Position numbers and translations under genes: made by a program
DNA from: Stereum hirsutum FP-91666 SS1
Taxonomy: Eukaryota; Basidiomycota; Agaricomycetes; Russulales; Stereaceae
Length of the DNA stretch: 64,000 nucleotides
Reading direction: 5' to 3'
Assembly (NCBI RefSeq): GCF_000264905.1
Contig: NW_006763139.1
Location: forward strand, 569,949-633,948
Shown: in pieces, positions 1-9,713 of the stretch
How the letters are laid out: each line of letters opens with the position of its first letter
Position numbering within the stretch: the stretch's first letter is position 1
Notes under the pieces: model-generated
Seen by the model: the letters and a program-made list of their open reading frames with translations, nothing else
The model's database searches: none
What the model was told of the DNA's origin: nothing

Positions 1-236
1 TATGTTCTCGTTTGCTTTCCCATAATGTAGATTTACAACATCAATTGGGGCTCCCGTGTGCGTATTCGCCTTGTCTATCAAAGTCCTACGTCCACAACCA
101 TACATAAGTCCATTGGACATGGATCATGGGCTGTCTCTGAAACCCATGAGAAACTGCATGATCTGGAATGCGGCCTGTAATAGAAGAATGGAAAGGAGTG
201 TTACGCGTCAGCTCTCATATTCGTTCGCAGGAGACG

Positions 237-2690
237 TTAGGTATAAGGTTCAGTCGGGCTTACGATTGGTGAGTATTGCGGGACCCTAGATGACAGAGAA
301 CGTATCGGGAAATGGAAGTCGTCAGCATATCTCAGCGTAAACATCAAAATGCGAGGTATGACGGGAAGGGACATCGAGGAAAAGAAAGACGCACATGTGT
401 CCACTGAGAGCGACTTCGTAGTAAGTCAACCCGCGCTCCGTGTGTGTATTACCGAGCGGGACGTCACCGACGATGAAGGAATCGTTGGCGATGGGCGTCT
501 GGAAGCCTTGGAGCCCATTCCCTACGTATCAACAGCACAACAGAAGAGCTCATCAGAATCAAAACCGCCGCGGAGGACAGAAGTGCAGTCAAGAAAAGAC
601 GCTCTGGTACGTACAGGTCATGCTGCGAACCAAGATTGTTATTAGGACATAGGTGACCATCCGACAAGGGTCGAGAACCACTTACTTTTGGAGCGCAATC
701 CTGGCTCCATCCGCAATCAAGATAAAGTCTCCCAGACCGTGCACAACTACAGTCCTGTTGCTCTTTTCTATCACATTGGCGAGGACACCATTGACAGCGG
801 GAGGCAACGATGCGTCACCGTTCGGGAAGACGTCCACGTCGCTACACTCGGACCAACTGACGTTCGTTGGGGCATGGATCGCTTCTTTGACATCGGTACG
901 GTCGAAGTAGAGCGGGAGGGTCTGAGCCTGTTCAAAAGAGCCTGGGAAGCCGAGGACGTCCCATAAGATGGGCCACTAAGTCCGAAGCCGTCGTCAACAC
1001 TATAGGCGCGATTGTGATATGTGTTGTAAGACTCACGGTGTCGAAGATGCGGTAAATGTTGAACGCAGGGTTCACAGTGACCGCCTCGTCAAAGATCATG
1101 TCCCAAACGTCACATCCACGGTCGTTTTCGGTAGACGTTCCGGGCAGGGGAAGAGGCCCGTCTGGAGGGAAGGTGACGAATTTGTCAACGTAGCCGGTGT
1201 AGTTACATTTTGCGGCAGTGGCATCGAGCTGGGCTGTAAAATTTTGACTATATTCGATATTACCAAGGAATATGTTATTGAGATGGATCGAAATGAGAGC
1301 ACAGAAATACGGACCTGAAAGAGAAGACATGTTCATATTTGTGCACGAAGTCTACAGCGGGGATCTGACTCTGGACTACGTCCCACCCGATCACAGCTGA
1401 TGAGCACAATAATGTCAGTCGCAGACACCGTCACTGGGGAAGATGAGGTTCCGCTCACGATCCGAGATCCAGATACCCTGCAGGTTCAGGTCTAGCGCCC
1501 CTTCGTTCTCGTAAATATAGTTCGCGATGTCTGTTCTCAGCTATTAGCGACACCGCTACACCAGGACACCATGCCTCCACTCAAATAGTCGATATTCCAA
1601 TACTCACAAGGAACGTACATTCCAGCATACTGGCCGTAAATTTGATTAATTAACGACGTCAGCTAGACAGAATCAGGAAAGCAACGCACGCTTTCTCCAG
1701 AAAGGTAGAAGTTCTTCCCTTTCAGCTCGCTGAACACCTCAAGGAACTGTTGAAAGAACCCTACGAGTTGTTCCGCGACGTCATTCTCATCCTATTAAGA
1801 AGCGATCAACGTCGTACATCAATCTTTGTCAAGGAGAAAGAGGTTTCCAGTCAACGGGGACGCACCTGAGCGGTAGGTGTACCCTGACTGAATCCAGTTC
1901 CCACGGGTTGCTCGACAAAGAGGATACTCGACAAGTTAGTCCAACTTCGATCGTTTATGGTCGGTTTAGCTGTGCCGGTAGCTTGAGTGAATGGCTAAGA
2001 AGTAACATCATATCAGAGACTTTCGACTCTGCCGAAATATGACCGAGGACGTACCCCGTTCTCCTGGAAAGATCCCTCGAGAGACGAACATCCTGGACCT
2101 CCGTTAGTCCTACCGTGGACTCATGTCAGTACGTATGAATCATTGTTGCGGATTACACAGGATATAACGCGCACCAAAAGATCAAGTCATCCAAACTTCC
2201 CTCTGGACCAGGAGGGAAAAACCAGAAGAACAACTAGATGGGATGAATCGACCATTTGCCCCAAGCTCCTACTATGAACATACTTGAGTATACGTACCTG
2301 TCTTGTCTCGTCCGTCGCATTACTTATCGGTATTAAACCAGCCCACGAGTCCCCGACATCAAAGTCAACAAGTGGGATCGAGCTTCCGTTAACCCAGAAC
2401 TCTATACCGAGCAAATGACAAGACAACGCCCTTATTAACCTCAGTTAGACGGCGAATTGGTGTCGCGGCGTACCTGAAGCCTTCGGATTCGAGAATGTTA
2501 TGTTCTTGATGTTCGCTCCGGGTGCCCTCTTCTCGAACTCGGTAGTACGCCTCAAAGCCTTCGCCTGCTTTTCGAACGCTGCGGCATGTTTCGCCTTCAG
2601 AGCGGCCGGAGATGTGTCCCTCGCATTCGTTAAAGTGGTCACAAAAGCAAGAACACCCAAGCAAAGTCCAAGCATGACGTTCGGCGCCAT
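237..2690 (-). CDS. Secreted serine carboxypeptidase (peptidase family S10)
   Basis: Secreted or vacuolar exopeptidase that removes C-terminal residues at acid pH. The start at 2690 opens a clear signal peptide ([20 protein letters not shown]). Family landmarks follow in order once introns are removed: the oxyanion block [12 protein letters not shown] (about 2040-2115), [13 protein letters not shown] (about 1885-1925), the nucleophile motif GES-YAG, the Asp motif VHGLGDF (about 725) and the His motif LSGHM (about 395). Ser, Asp and His are therefore all present. At least twelve introns of about 50-95 nt interrupt the gene; one splits GES from YAG (1630-1689) and two flank an 8-nt micro-exon (615-622). 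The last exon gives a short VPQY-containing tail and a TAA at 237-239; this tail and stop are the least certain part. Nothing suggests inactivation. Sequence shows the motifs directly; secretion is inferred. Confidence 0.9.
615..622 (-). other. 8-nt micro-exon of the S10 carboxypeptidase
   Basis: Reading the minus strand, an intron (623-685) with donor GTAAGTGG and acceptor TTCGCAG is followed by CATGACCT, then immediately by a second donor GTACGTACC and an intron (522-614) ending CGTAG. Including these eight bases restores the family-conserved N-M-T-W-N-G-L-Q-G-F string across the two junctions (AA+C, then T+GG). Omitting them breaks the frame. The inference rests on reading frame and family conservation, not on transcripts. 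Confidence 0.75.
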
Positions 2691-3245
2691 CGTCGCTGTA
2701 CGCGAAGACGAGATATTGAGAACTTGAAGAGTCCACAGGGGAACAAGGTCACCAGCGCCAGCACATTGACCGTGGAAGTAGCGAGAAGCTCTTTATGGTA
2801 CGTGGCTACCATCGACGTCGTGCTTCTTTGTCGGCAGCGGAGGAAGTCACTCCGGCGAAGGCGTATGCGCTCAGAAGCGACCAGGTGTATCTGAACGCTT
2901 CGGTACCCCTGTTCGCACAATACCCATACGAAACGCGTTGATATTCAGGATGAGAGCAAGAGTGCCTGGGAAGAGGACGACGGACCTTGAACGGAGTAAG
3001 TATATAAAGGACAGAAACCATGTGCTCGAAAGGTGAAGAGGGGCTATCGATCTGCATCTATTTGTCTCCTGACGGAATAACGGGTTATAGGGAGCAATTG
3101 CTGTGGCTTACTGATCAGAGCGCCGAGTCTGGCAGTGAGTCGAAAAGATGAGTGCGCCGGAATGTTCTAGGAGAGCTGAAAGGTCAGCCTGAGGAAAATT
3201 GATCATTTGCTCTCTTGAAGCTTGGAGAGGTTTGGAGTACCGATA
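2691..3245. other. Intergenic: upstream region of the carboxypeptidase
   Basis: This 555-bp stretch holds the promoter side of the minus-strand carboxypeptidase. I see no convincing TATA box on the minus strand within 150 bp of its start codon and no protein-like reading frame; short open frames here are shadows. It ends at the TA target site of the element beginning at 3246. Confidence 0.5.
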
Positions 3246-3270
3246 CAGTGATCCACCGGTCCTTTGGGCA
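3246..3270 (+). repeat. Left terminal inverted repeat of the MITE
   Basis: Twenty-five bases matching the reverse complement of 3632-3656 at all but position 8 (C here, G there). Preceded by TA. Confidence 0.8.
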
Positions 3271-3631
3271 CCACTACTCCTTTGGGCAGTGTTGCTCATG
3301 CCATGGGCCTTTATTCAGCCTACAAAAAATATAATAAAATCCAGAATCAAATCTGGAAGCATCGAAAGCTCCCAAAACATGTATTATCTGCAGAGTTACA
3401 TGCATGCGAAATAAGAGGACGAGCCATTGCGAAGGGGTCTTTTCGGCATTCTCCGTTTTGGGCACGCCGGTCCTTTGGGCACCCTTTTTTACACCCTGCA
3501 GGTGGAAGAAATTGTTGTCGTCGTCCAGGTCAATAACAAAATATACTCTTAGGTTCATTTAGAGTGATATGAATGAGGAGGAAACGGCTGAAAATGCTGT
3601 CTCGCGCGAGGTGGAGGACATTGCATTTTGC

Positions 3632-3656
3632 TGCCCAAAGGACCGGTGCATCACTG
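3632..3656 (-). repeat. Right terminal inverted repeat of the MITE
   Basis: Mirror of 3246-3270 with a single mismatch, followed by TA at 3657-3658. Confidence 0.8.
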
Positions 3657-4155
3657 TACTACCGATACTATGATGTTGAGGTGATTGAGTGCACAACTCA
3701 AGGTGACCACTGAGGACTGGCAATCGCACCGTCAGTATTAGTAGAAGGATCTTGGAGGTCCATCCATTTTGCATCCATCGCACGTTCCAACATCCCCGAA
3801 ACAAACAAATGCAAACATCGTACATTGGTTGTGGCACCACTGACCCTGCGATGTGTGGCGTTGTTCTACCAACCTTCAGCCACTCGACTTCCATGTACAC
3901 CTCTAAAAATTCTAGAACTCAAAGGATATGAGCAGACAATTCGAATCGCATACGATGACTACAGAAAATCGTATGAGACATGATCGAAAATGGTAGGCAT
4001 AAATCAATGGCCATGAAATTGGGATGGTGCAGGAATTCTCCATCACACAACCAAGCCCAAAGACACACTCTGATCAATCGACTCCTTTCATGCGCTCGTA
4101 GCTAGAAAAGCAAGAGGTGAATACGGCTGTGAAAAAAATATGGGAACGTGAGCTC
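3657..4155. other. Intergenic: no feature seen
   Basis: About 500 bp between the MITE and the stop codon of the next minus-strand gene. It probably carries that gene's 3' UTR. No motif, repeat or protein-like frame stands out. Confidence 0.4.
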
Positions 4156-5838
4156 TTACATCTGGGTGAGCATCTTCGTGATCTGTTGGAGCGGAATCAA
4201 TGTCTTGAAAAAAGGGAATCCGTGGGGAGGTATGGTCTCGACAACTTACCTCTTCAGATAGAACGTGCCATTCCTCTCCCCATCTCCCATTTTTGTCGCT
4301 GTGATACCTTTGTATGATTTTGAGCATCATCTTCTTGGTCAGTTCTTCCGGTTTATCTGTGTCCTTAGGAGCATCGGGTGACCCTATAGAAAATGGATAG
4401 CTCTTGAGCAAAAGCTTGAAGCTCGCGAACCTCGAATTCAGGGGAATGAAAACTCGCCTGGAGTCTTAGGAGGCCACCTAACCCAGATCCAGTCCACGAA
4501 CTCACGATGTTCCATAGTGCGAGCATTGGTCTCGAGTTGGTTGATCTCCTTCTCCAACTTGTCGAGCACAGGCTTACGTTTGTCGGCCCACTCCTTTGCC
4601 TCCTTGGAATGCAAGGAATCACGATAGGTCTGGACAGCTTTGATTGCAGTGGAATACCACTCTCCCTTTGGGAGGTTAGGAGAGAGCGAGGCCCCGAGCT
4701 GAACAGCGCGGAGATAGAGCTCGTGTGCGCTAGGGGATGCGGAAACATTAACGAAAATTTACCAGAAAACCACAAAGTAAACATAACTACGTACGTTGAG
4801 GGTACCAACGTCACGCGCTCATGAAAGCGTGCAAGACGGCCTAGCGACATTCCTTCGAGCTCAATATCTCTGGTAGCACTAAGTCTATATGCCACTCTGA
4901 TGGCACAACGAAGAAAATGAGCTCGTCAGTCAATACACACATCGGGATTGGCTGCTTACCGATAATCGTCTTGCGCAAGCTGTGCCCAACCAAGGAGCTC
5001 CTCCGGTGCAACACGCAGACTCGTCTCGAACAAATCATCCCCAGTCTTCACCGCCTGATGCCCGCGGCATTGAGCCAACAGAAGGTCGTAGTCCGCGCGT
5101 AAGAACATTCCCCGTGTGGCACCACCATGTTCCATATATCCCTTGTTCCCCACATGGTACTCCAGCTCTAAAGCGCTGTTCAGCGCCGCGTCTTCGCTTT
5201 GCAGGAGATTGAGGGCGCGGGCCCATGCGCCAGATTCGTACATCCGAGTAGCATCGGTGTATTTAGATTCTGCAAGTGTTAGGATCGCATTGAGGCGGAC
5301 ATGGTCAAAACCGTCCTGTATGACAGTATCTCGGACATTGGTTGGTGTGAACGAGGGGAGTGAGAGCTTGTGAAGTAGTACAAGGCCCGTCGGCGTGGTC
5401 GTCAGAGTCGGAACGAGGTCGTCAACAATCGACGTGAAAGACAATGCTTGCGCAGGAGATGTGCTGAGTATAGAAATGGCGTGGTCGATGGTCGTCCGAA
5501 TATCAAGGACATCCGGCGTCGTAAGGCGGGATTGCTCCGTAAAGAAAGCCAATTTTTGGTACTAACGCCGAAGAGACCGTTGAGTGAATTGATTGGCAAA
5601 AGGCAACCCTGGCAAACGTGAGGATGATGATATATGCATGACTTGCCATAGCGGTGATAAGGCTTTCATTGCACTTCCGTAGCAAAACATCGTTGCCAAC
5701 TGACCGTCCTTGAGCTTCGTACAGCCGCGAGATAGCTAGGCTGATCCTTATGCCTCGAAGAGAGCGGCCTGCACCGACGGCTTTCGCACTATCCAAAGCC
5801 TTTTGAGCTTGCGACAGTAAATCGGCAGCGGAGGACAT
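4156..5838 (-). CDS. Conserved basidiomycete protein with helical repeats and C-terminal J-like element
   Basis: Starts MSSAADLLSQAQKALDSAKA. The body is helical and TPR-like in feel (for example SGAWARALNLLQSEDAALN, then LRADYDLLLAQCRGHQAVK). A later segment, ELYLRAVQLGASLSPNLPKG followed by a Lys/Glu-rich coiled stretch, resembles another helical pair. Near the C-terminus IQRYHSDKNGRWGEEWHVLSEE imitates helix II and the HPD loop of J-domains, with HSDKN in place of HPDKN. After a last intron, using acceptor CCAACAG, the protein ends ITKMLTQM with TAA at 4156-4158; this acceptor gives the E-E-I-[TS]-K string that I recall from similar fungal proteins. No enzymatic motif is visible, so the function is unknown; a chaperone-adaptor role would be speculation. 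Confidence 0.75.
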
Positions 5839-6394
5839 AGTAACGTGGGCGGAAATGTGGTGGGGGAAGAGGGCTCAGGCTCAGGGGGAGGCTATATAGA
5901 GTCGTAATTATGGTGGCGCAACAGTAGCACCTGACATCATTCACACTCGTGAGAGTATGAAGACGAAGAAGAGAGAGACGCCCGGCAAAGAATGATGGTC
6001 TACTATGTAGGGAATTGGTGAAGACGGTGAGACAGAGGTCAACGTGTTCTGCGACCATATACCCAAGAACAGGAACTATACGTCCGACGCCGTTTGGCAC
6101 TATGAATAACATGACCATCAGAATATTGAGACCATATGCACATATAAAAGCGGTCTGCGCTGCTAAGTATTGTACTTACCTCCCTCCATACACGTGGTTC
6201 AAAAGCAGAACTTCCACAGACCGCTTGAGGGTGTTTCCCCCAGACCAGCACAATGTAACATCCGTACCACAAAGGAGTGCAGATCCACTGGAAACATCAA
6301 ATATTATTAGCCTTAGGCCGAACATAAGTTGCAAGAGGCAATACACCGAATGTAAGTTAGAAACCGGCACCGAATACCATCTTCAACACGTGTA
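5839..6394. other. Intergenic between two minus-strand genes
   Basis: Combines the 3' UTR of the SAMHD1-like gene (stop at 6395) with the promoter of the gene starting at 5838. Apart from the TATA-like box near 5893 nothing distinctive is seen. Confidence 0.5.
5893..5898 (-). promoter_or_regulatory. TATA-like box (TATATA) upstream of the 5838 start
   Basis: CTATATAG on the minus strand lies about 55 bp ahead of the ATG at 5838, a plausible core promoter distance for a short 5' UTR. Position and sequence only. Confidence 0.4.
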
Positions 6395-8997
6395 TCACTT
6401 CGACTTCGACTTCTTCAACTCTGCTCCCGATACCTCGCTATCGCCTTCAGCCCTCTGCCTCTTCCCAATGCTCAGTGCCAGGACGCCACCGCCACCGCCA
6501 CTCCTTGAAGGACTCGCCGGCGCAAGCGGGAACCGTTTGCTAACCGTCATAAACTCATTATCCGCAAACGGAGAGTCGTCGACTCCGGAAGCTCCAGTGC
6601 CCAGACCGAGAGATCCATAGCCTCTGCTAGACACGCGACTGAAAGGAGCCTTGGGAGTGCTCGGTGCGTCTTCTGCGGTCGCTGCGTTGGTGGGTGTTGA
6701 GGGACTATCAAAGGGAGCGTGGGCTGTAGGCTTTTCAGGTGTGGTGGGATCGGGTTGAGAAGGCATGGATCTGAGGAGAGAGCGGTAGCCTGCTTGGATG
6801 AGGCCAAAGTAGCTGGATTGCGAAAGGGTGAAAATTTAGTGGCGGAACGCGTGAACATGGTGGCGAGAGAACGAACCGGATGTCTTTGGTGTAGACACGG
6901 AGAAGAACCTCTCCAAACACTTCGGGCATGAGGTGGGACACTTCGTGGAAGCTTGCATGCATACAAACTGTACAGTTTTGTGAAAATTTCGCTAAGCTAT
7001 CGAAACAGTTACAAAGATCCAATGTGACTCACTATCGGGCGTCTTCTTGTGATAAAATTTGACGAAACTCAAAGGATTTTTGTCCTGCATGCCATAGTGC
7101 ATCTTCGACAACGTAACGACAATATGATCCGCTGTGATGGCCTTCACGAACTCCGCGTCGATAACATCATCCTCACTACGCGGCACCTCGTCGATCTCGC
7201 CGTTTTCCTTCACAGGGGTGGTAGAGGCAATGATCTCGGGGTCGCTGAGCTTGCGAACAGCATCGGCAATGTTCTCCGCCGTTATTCGCACCCTCACAGT
7301 GTCGTAGAAGGCCCATTGAAAGACTTTGTAGTCGACACACTGGTAGAGTTTGCGTTCGCGGATACGGTCAAAAATCTTCTTAGCTGGCGCAAGTCTCTAG
7401 ATGGTGAGATAGAATTTAGGTGTCTGCATGGTTCCAAAACGTTTCGAGTGGAACGTACTTCGTCTTCCGAGGCCTCAATGGTAGTCGCAATGTGATCAGT
7501 GAGGTAAAGGTACCTTGACGGAACCTCGATCTGTTTTGCGATGGAGAGATACGGTTCGGCAGCAAGGATGGCGTCTACGATCATGTACTCTATCGCCTTG
7601 GCTGATAGGATGTAGTGAGCATGTGACGTTGAGGTAAGAAAGAAAGAAAAGTGTGCGGGAGGTATTACTGACCGGTTTTATGATTGTAGATACGCTTGTG
7701 GAACGAAAAGCGTGTCCAACAGAGTTCGTAGATCTGGTTGGAATCCTTAATATCGTAGCAAATCTGGTTTTCAATCACTCGTGCTGATGTGATGAGCCTG
7801 TCAAGCAAAGTAAGTTCGGAGGTTTTGGATGGCAAAAAGAAGGTATGAGCTCACCGGCTGAGGGATAGGTTGCCACGCTCTCCTACCGCGATGCTATCTC
7901 GCTGAATGTAATCAAATCTACAACACATATTAGTGTTAAATGAATTCGGGAGAGATAAGAAGCATACTTGTCGACGTCTAGTCCGTTGCGCTTGTTCGCC
8001 ACAATTTCGAAGAGGAAGCCCTTCTCATCTCTGTGGAACCACTGGTCAACAAACAATTTGAATACACAGTTGATTAGGGCAACGTACGGGCATCTCTTTT
8101 TGGCGCCAGCGATCAGAGCCTTGATAAACGTGGCGTCTTCTGGTGGAATCCCGAGATCGGGGTATTGCTTGATCATATCGTCGAGCATCATCTCTGAAGC
8201 GTCTTCATGGCACCATTTCTTGCCTTTCCTGCCGTAGAATATGATTTATGACAAAGATCCTTAGTTAAATGTAAGGAAGTGATACTTACAGTGCTACGGG
8301 GATGAAAAGACTATCCCAAACGTGGCTCCAGGGACCGTGTCCTAAATCGTGGCACAGGCCGGCGAGGATAACACACCGGACATCGCGTTCGGTGATCCCA
8401 AGCTCTGGTTGTGCTCGTTGAAGGTGTGTAACCATCAGGGTGGCCAAATGTGCTACACCTGAACGTGTGTCAAACGGTTTAGCACCGTGGAAAAATGAAG
8501 GCAGAGTGTTGCGCGACGCACCCAAACAGTGCTCAAAGCGATTATGCGATGCTCCGGGCCAGACATAGTACGAGGTACCGAGCTGCTTGATATCTCGAAG
8601 GCGTTGAAAGTGCTTTCTGTGCGACTTGCGTCAGAACAAAGACTGTAGGGATGAACATATTTGAAAGACATACGTGTCCACAACCTTGCAAATATCAGAT
8701 GAAAGGGGAACTGTGTGTAAAAACCGCTTTGTGTCAGACCTTCAATATCCTAACCATTGAGTAGATGTCGCACATGCGCCAAATAGCCCCGTTCAGCCAT
8801 ACAAAGACAGTGACTGGTACTCGTGGCCCAGTGTGGCGTACGTGCGGCCGTCCGTGGGTTTCATTCATCGATGGTCACTGACGCCGACAGAGTATAGAAG
8901 GCAACCAAGAATCGCACTATAGGAGCTCACTGTAGTCATGAATTGGGTCCTTGAACTGCCTCATCGTCACGGTCTCCTGCGAGGAAAATGCCGCCAT
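6395..8997 (-). CDS. SAMHD1-type HD-domain dNTP triphosphohydrolase, copy A
   Basis: Predicted metal-dependent hydrolase that would split dNTPs into deoxynucleoside and triphosphate, setting dNTP pools. The start at 8997 gives [23 protein letters not shown]. Exons then spell [55 protein letters not shown] and [19 protein letters not shown]. These supply the first metal His (HNRFEH), the HD pair (LCHD) and the downstream family block. A regulatory-type C-terminal domain follows ([31 protein letters not shown]), then a low-complexity Ser/Pro-rich tail ending KKSKSK. The tail is basic and could hold a nuclear signal. About ten introns occur at the same places as in copy B. The catalytic motifs appear intact. 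Known family biochemistry supports the reaction; this protein's substrate is inferred. There is no SAM domain. Confidence 0.9.
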
Positions 8998-9713
8998 CCT
9001 GCCTGAAGACTTGGTGTATACTTTTCGCAAACGGTAGCCTTGGATTTGAATGAAAATTCTATAAAAACAGAGCATCCAGCTCAATAAATTAGTCTTGCGG
9101 CAAATCAAGTCAACATACCTAAGGGCCGGGCTCCAGCAAACGGTCAGGACGAAAGTGGTATTGGACAAAGTCGCAGACGCGACGGCGTGATGGGAAGGGC
9201 TAGGAAAGGACAAAATCTCCCACGGTCAGCCTCCACCAATCCCCCGCTTATTATTTCCAAACTTGCTCTTGACCGTCACCTCCGTCGTAGTCTCCCGTTT
9301 GTTTATTCTCCGTTGATGTAAGTCTGTTGGTTCATCGAGAATCTATTGCTCTACACAATTTGCATACGGAGCTTCGTTCTCTTTGTTTCTTTGTCCTTGG
9401 TAGCAAACGGCGCCCACCACTCCCTATACTACCTGTCTTTCGTTCATTCGATCCTGCAGACCCGCATGTTATTGTAACGGCGGATATAGTGACAAATCTA
9501 TACCGACTTCTACGCTTAGGTTCTTTCGCTAAGTTGGCTGGCTGGTCAGATGAGACGCTCGTTCTCTGGTCTGCCGATGAGTTCCGAATACCCAAGGAGA
9601 TGTTGAGTGATCCATATATATGTTATTTCGGGATCTGGCTTTTCTCCAATACCCTTCCCTTTTTTATACACATTTTGCTGCATATTAATCCCTGAGTCTT
9701 TCAGACAGCGATC
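8998..9713. promoter_or_regulatory. Shared divergent promoter region of the two SAMHD1-like genes
   Basis: The two paralogues start head to head 716 bp apart, so this stretch must carry both promoters and both 5' UTRs. On the plus side, an acceptor-like CTTTCAG at about 9698-9704 sits ten bases before the ATG at 9714, and a donor-like GTAAGTC occurs near 9317, suggesting a 5'-UTR intron for copy B. I could not identify a definite TATA box for either direction. Confidence 0.55.
9327..9695 (+). other. Open frame of 122 codons between the SAMHD1-like genes, unrecognised
   Basis: An uninterrupted ATG-to-stop frame with protein-like composition in its centre (for example DPHVIVTADIVTNLYRLLRL and SDETLVLWSADEFRIPKEM). 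I do not recognise a family. It lies between the two divergent starts and may fall in the 5'-UTR intron of copy B. It could be a remnant of a third gene, a small expressed protein, or chance. Confidence 0.25.

Larger units (their letters stand above)
3246..3656. mobile_element. Tc1/mariner-type MITE, 411 bp, TA target duplication
   Basis: The two ends are inverted repeats of 25 bp with 24 matches (3246-3270 and 3632-3656), starting CAGTGAT and ending GGTCCTTTGGGCA. TA dinucleotides flank both ends (3244-3245 and 3657-3658), as expected for Tc1/mariner insertion. The interior has no transposase-like frame, so it is a non-autonomous element. The inner part of the repeat recurs inside: a second direct TCCTTTGGGCA about 20 bp after the left end (near 3279-3289) and GCCGGTCCTTTGGGCACC near 3468-3485. 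These could be extra transposase-binding sites or nested insertion remnants. Terminal repeats and TA flanks are seen; the family assignment is inference from those two features. Confidence 0.75.

Noticed and set aside
1621..1690. Apparent loss of the catalytic serine in the carboxypeptidase (reading YGQYAG)
   Set aside because: The Ser lies in the previous exon; splicing the 60-nt intron joins GES to YAG, so the motif is intact.
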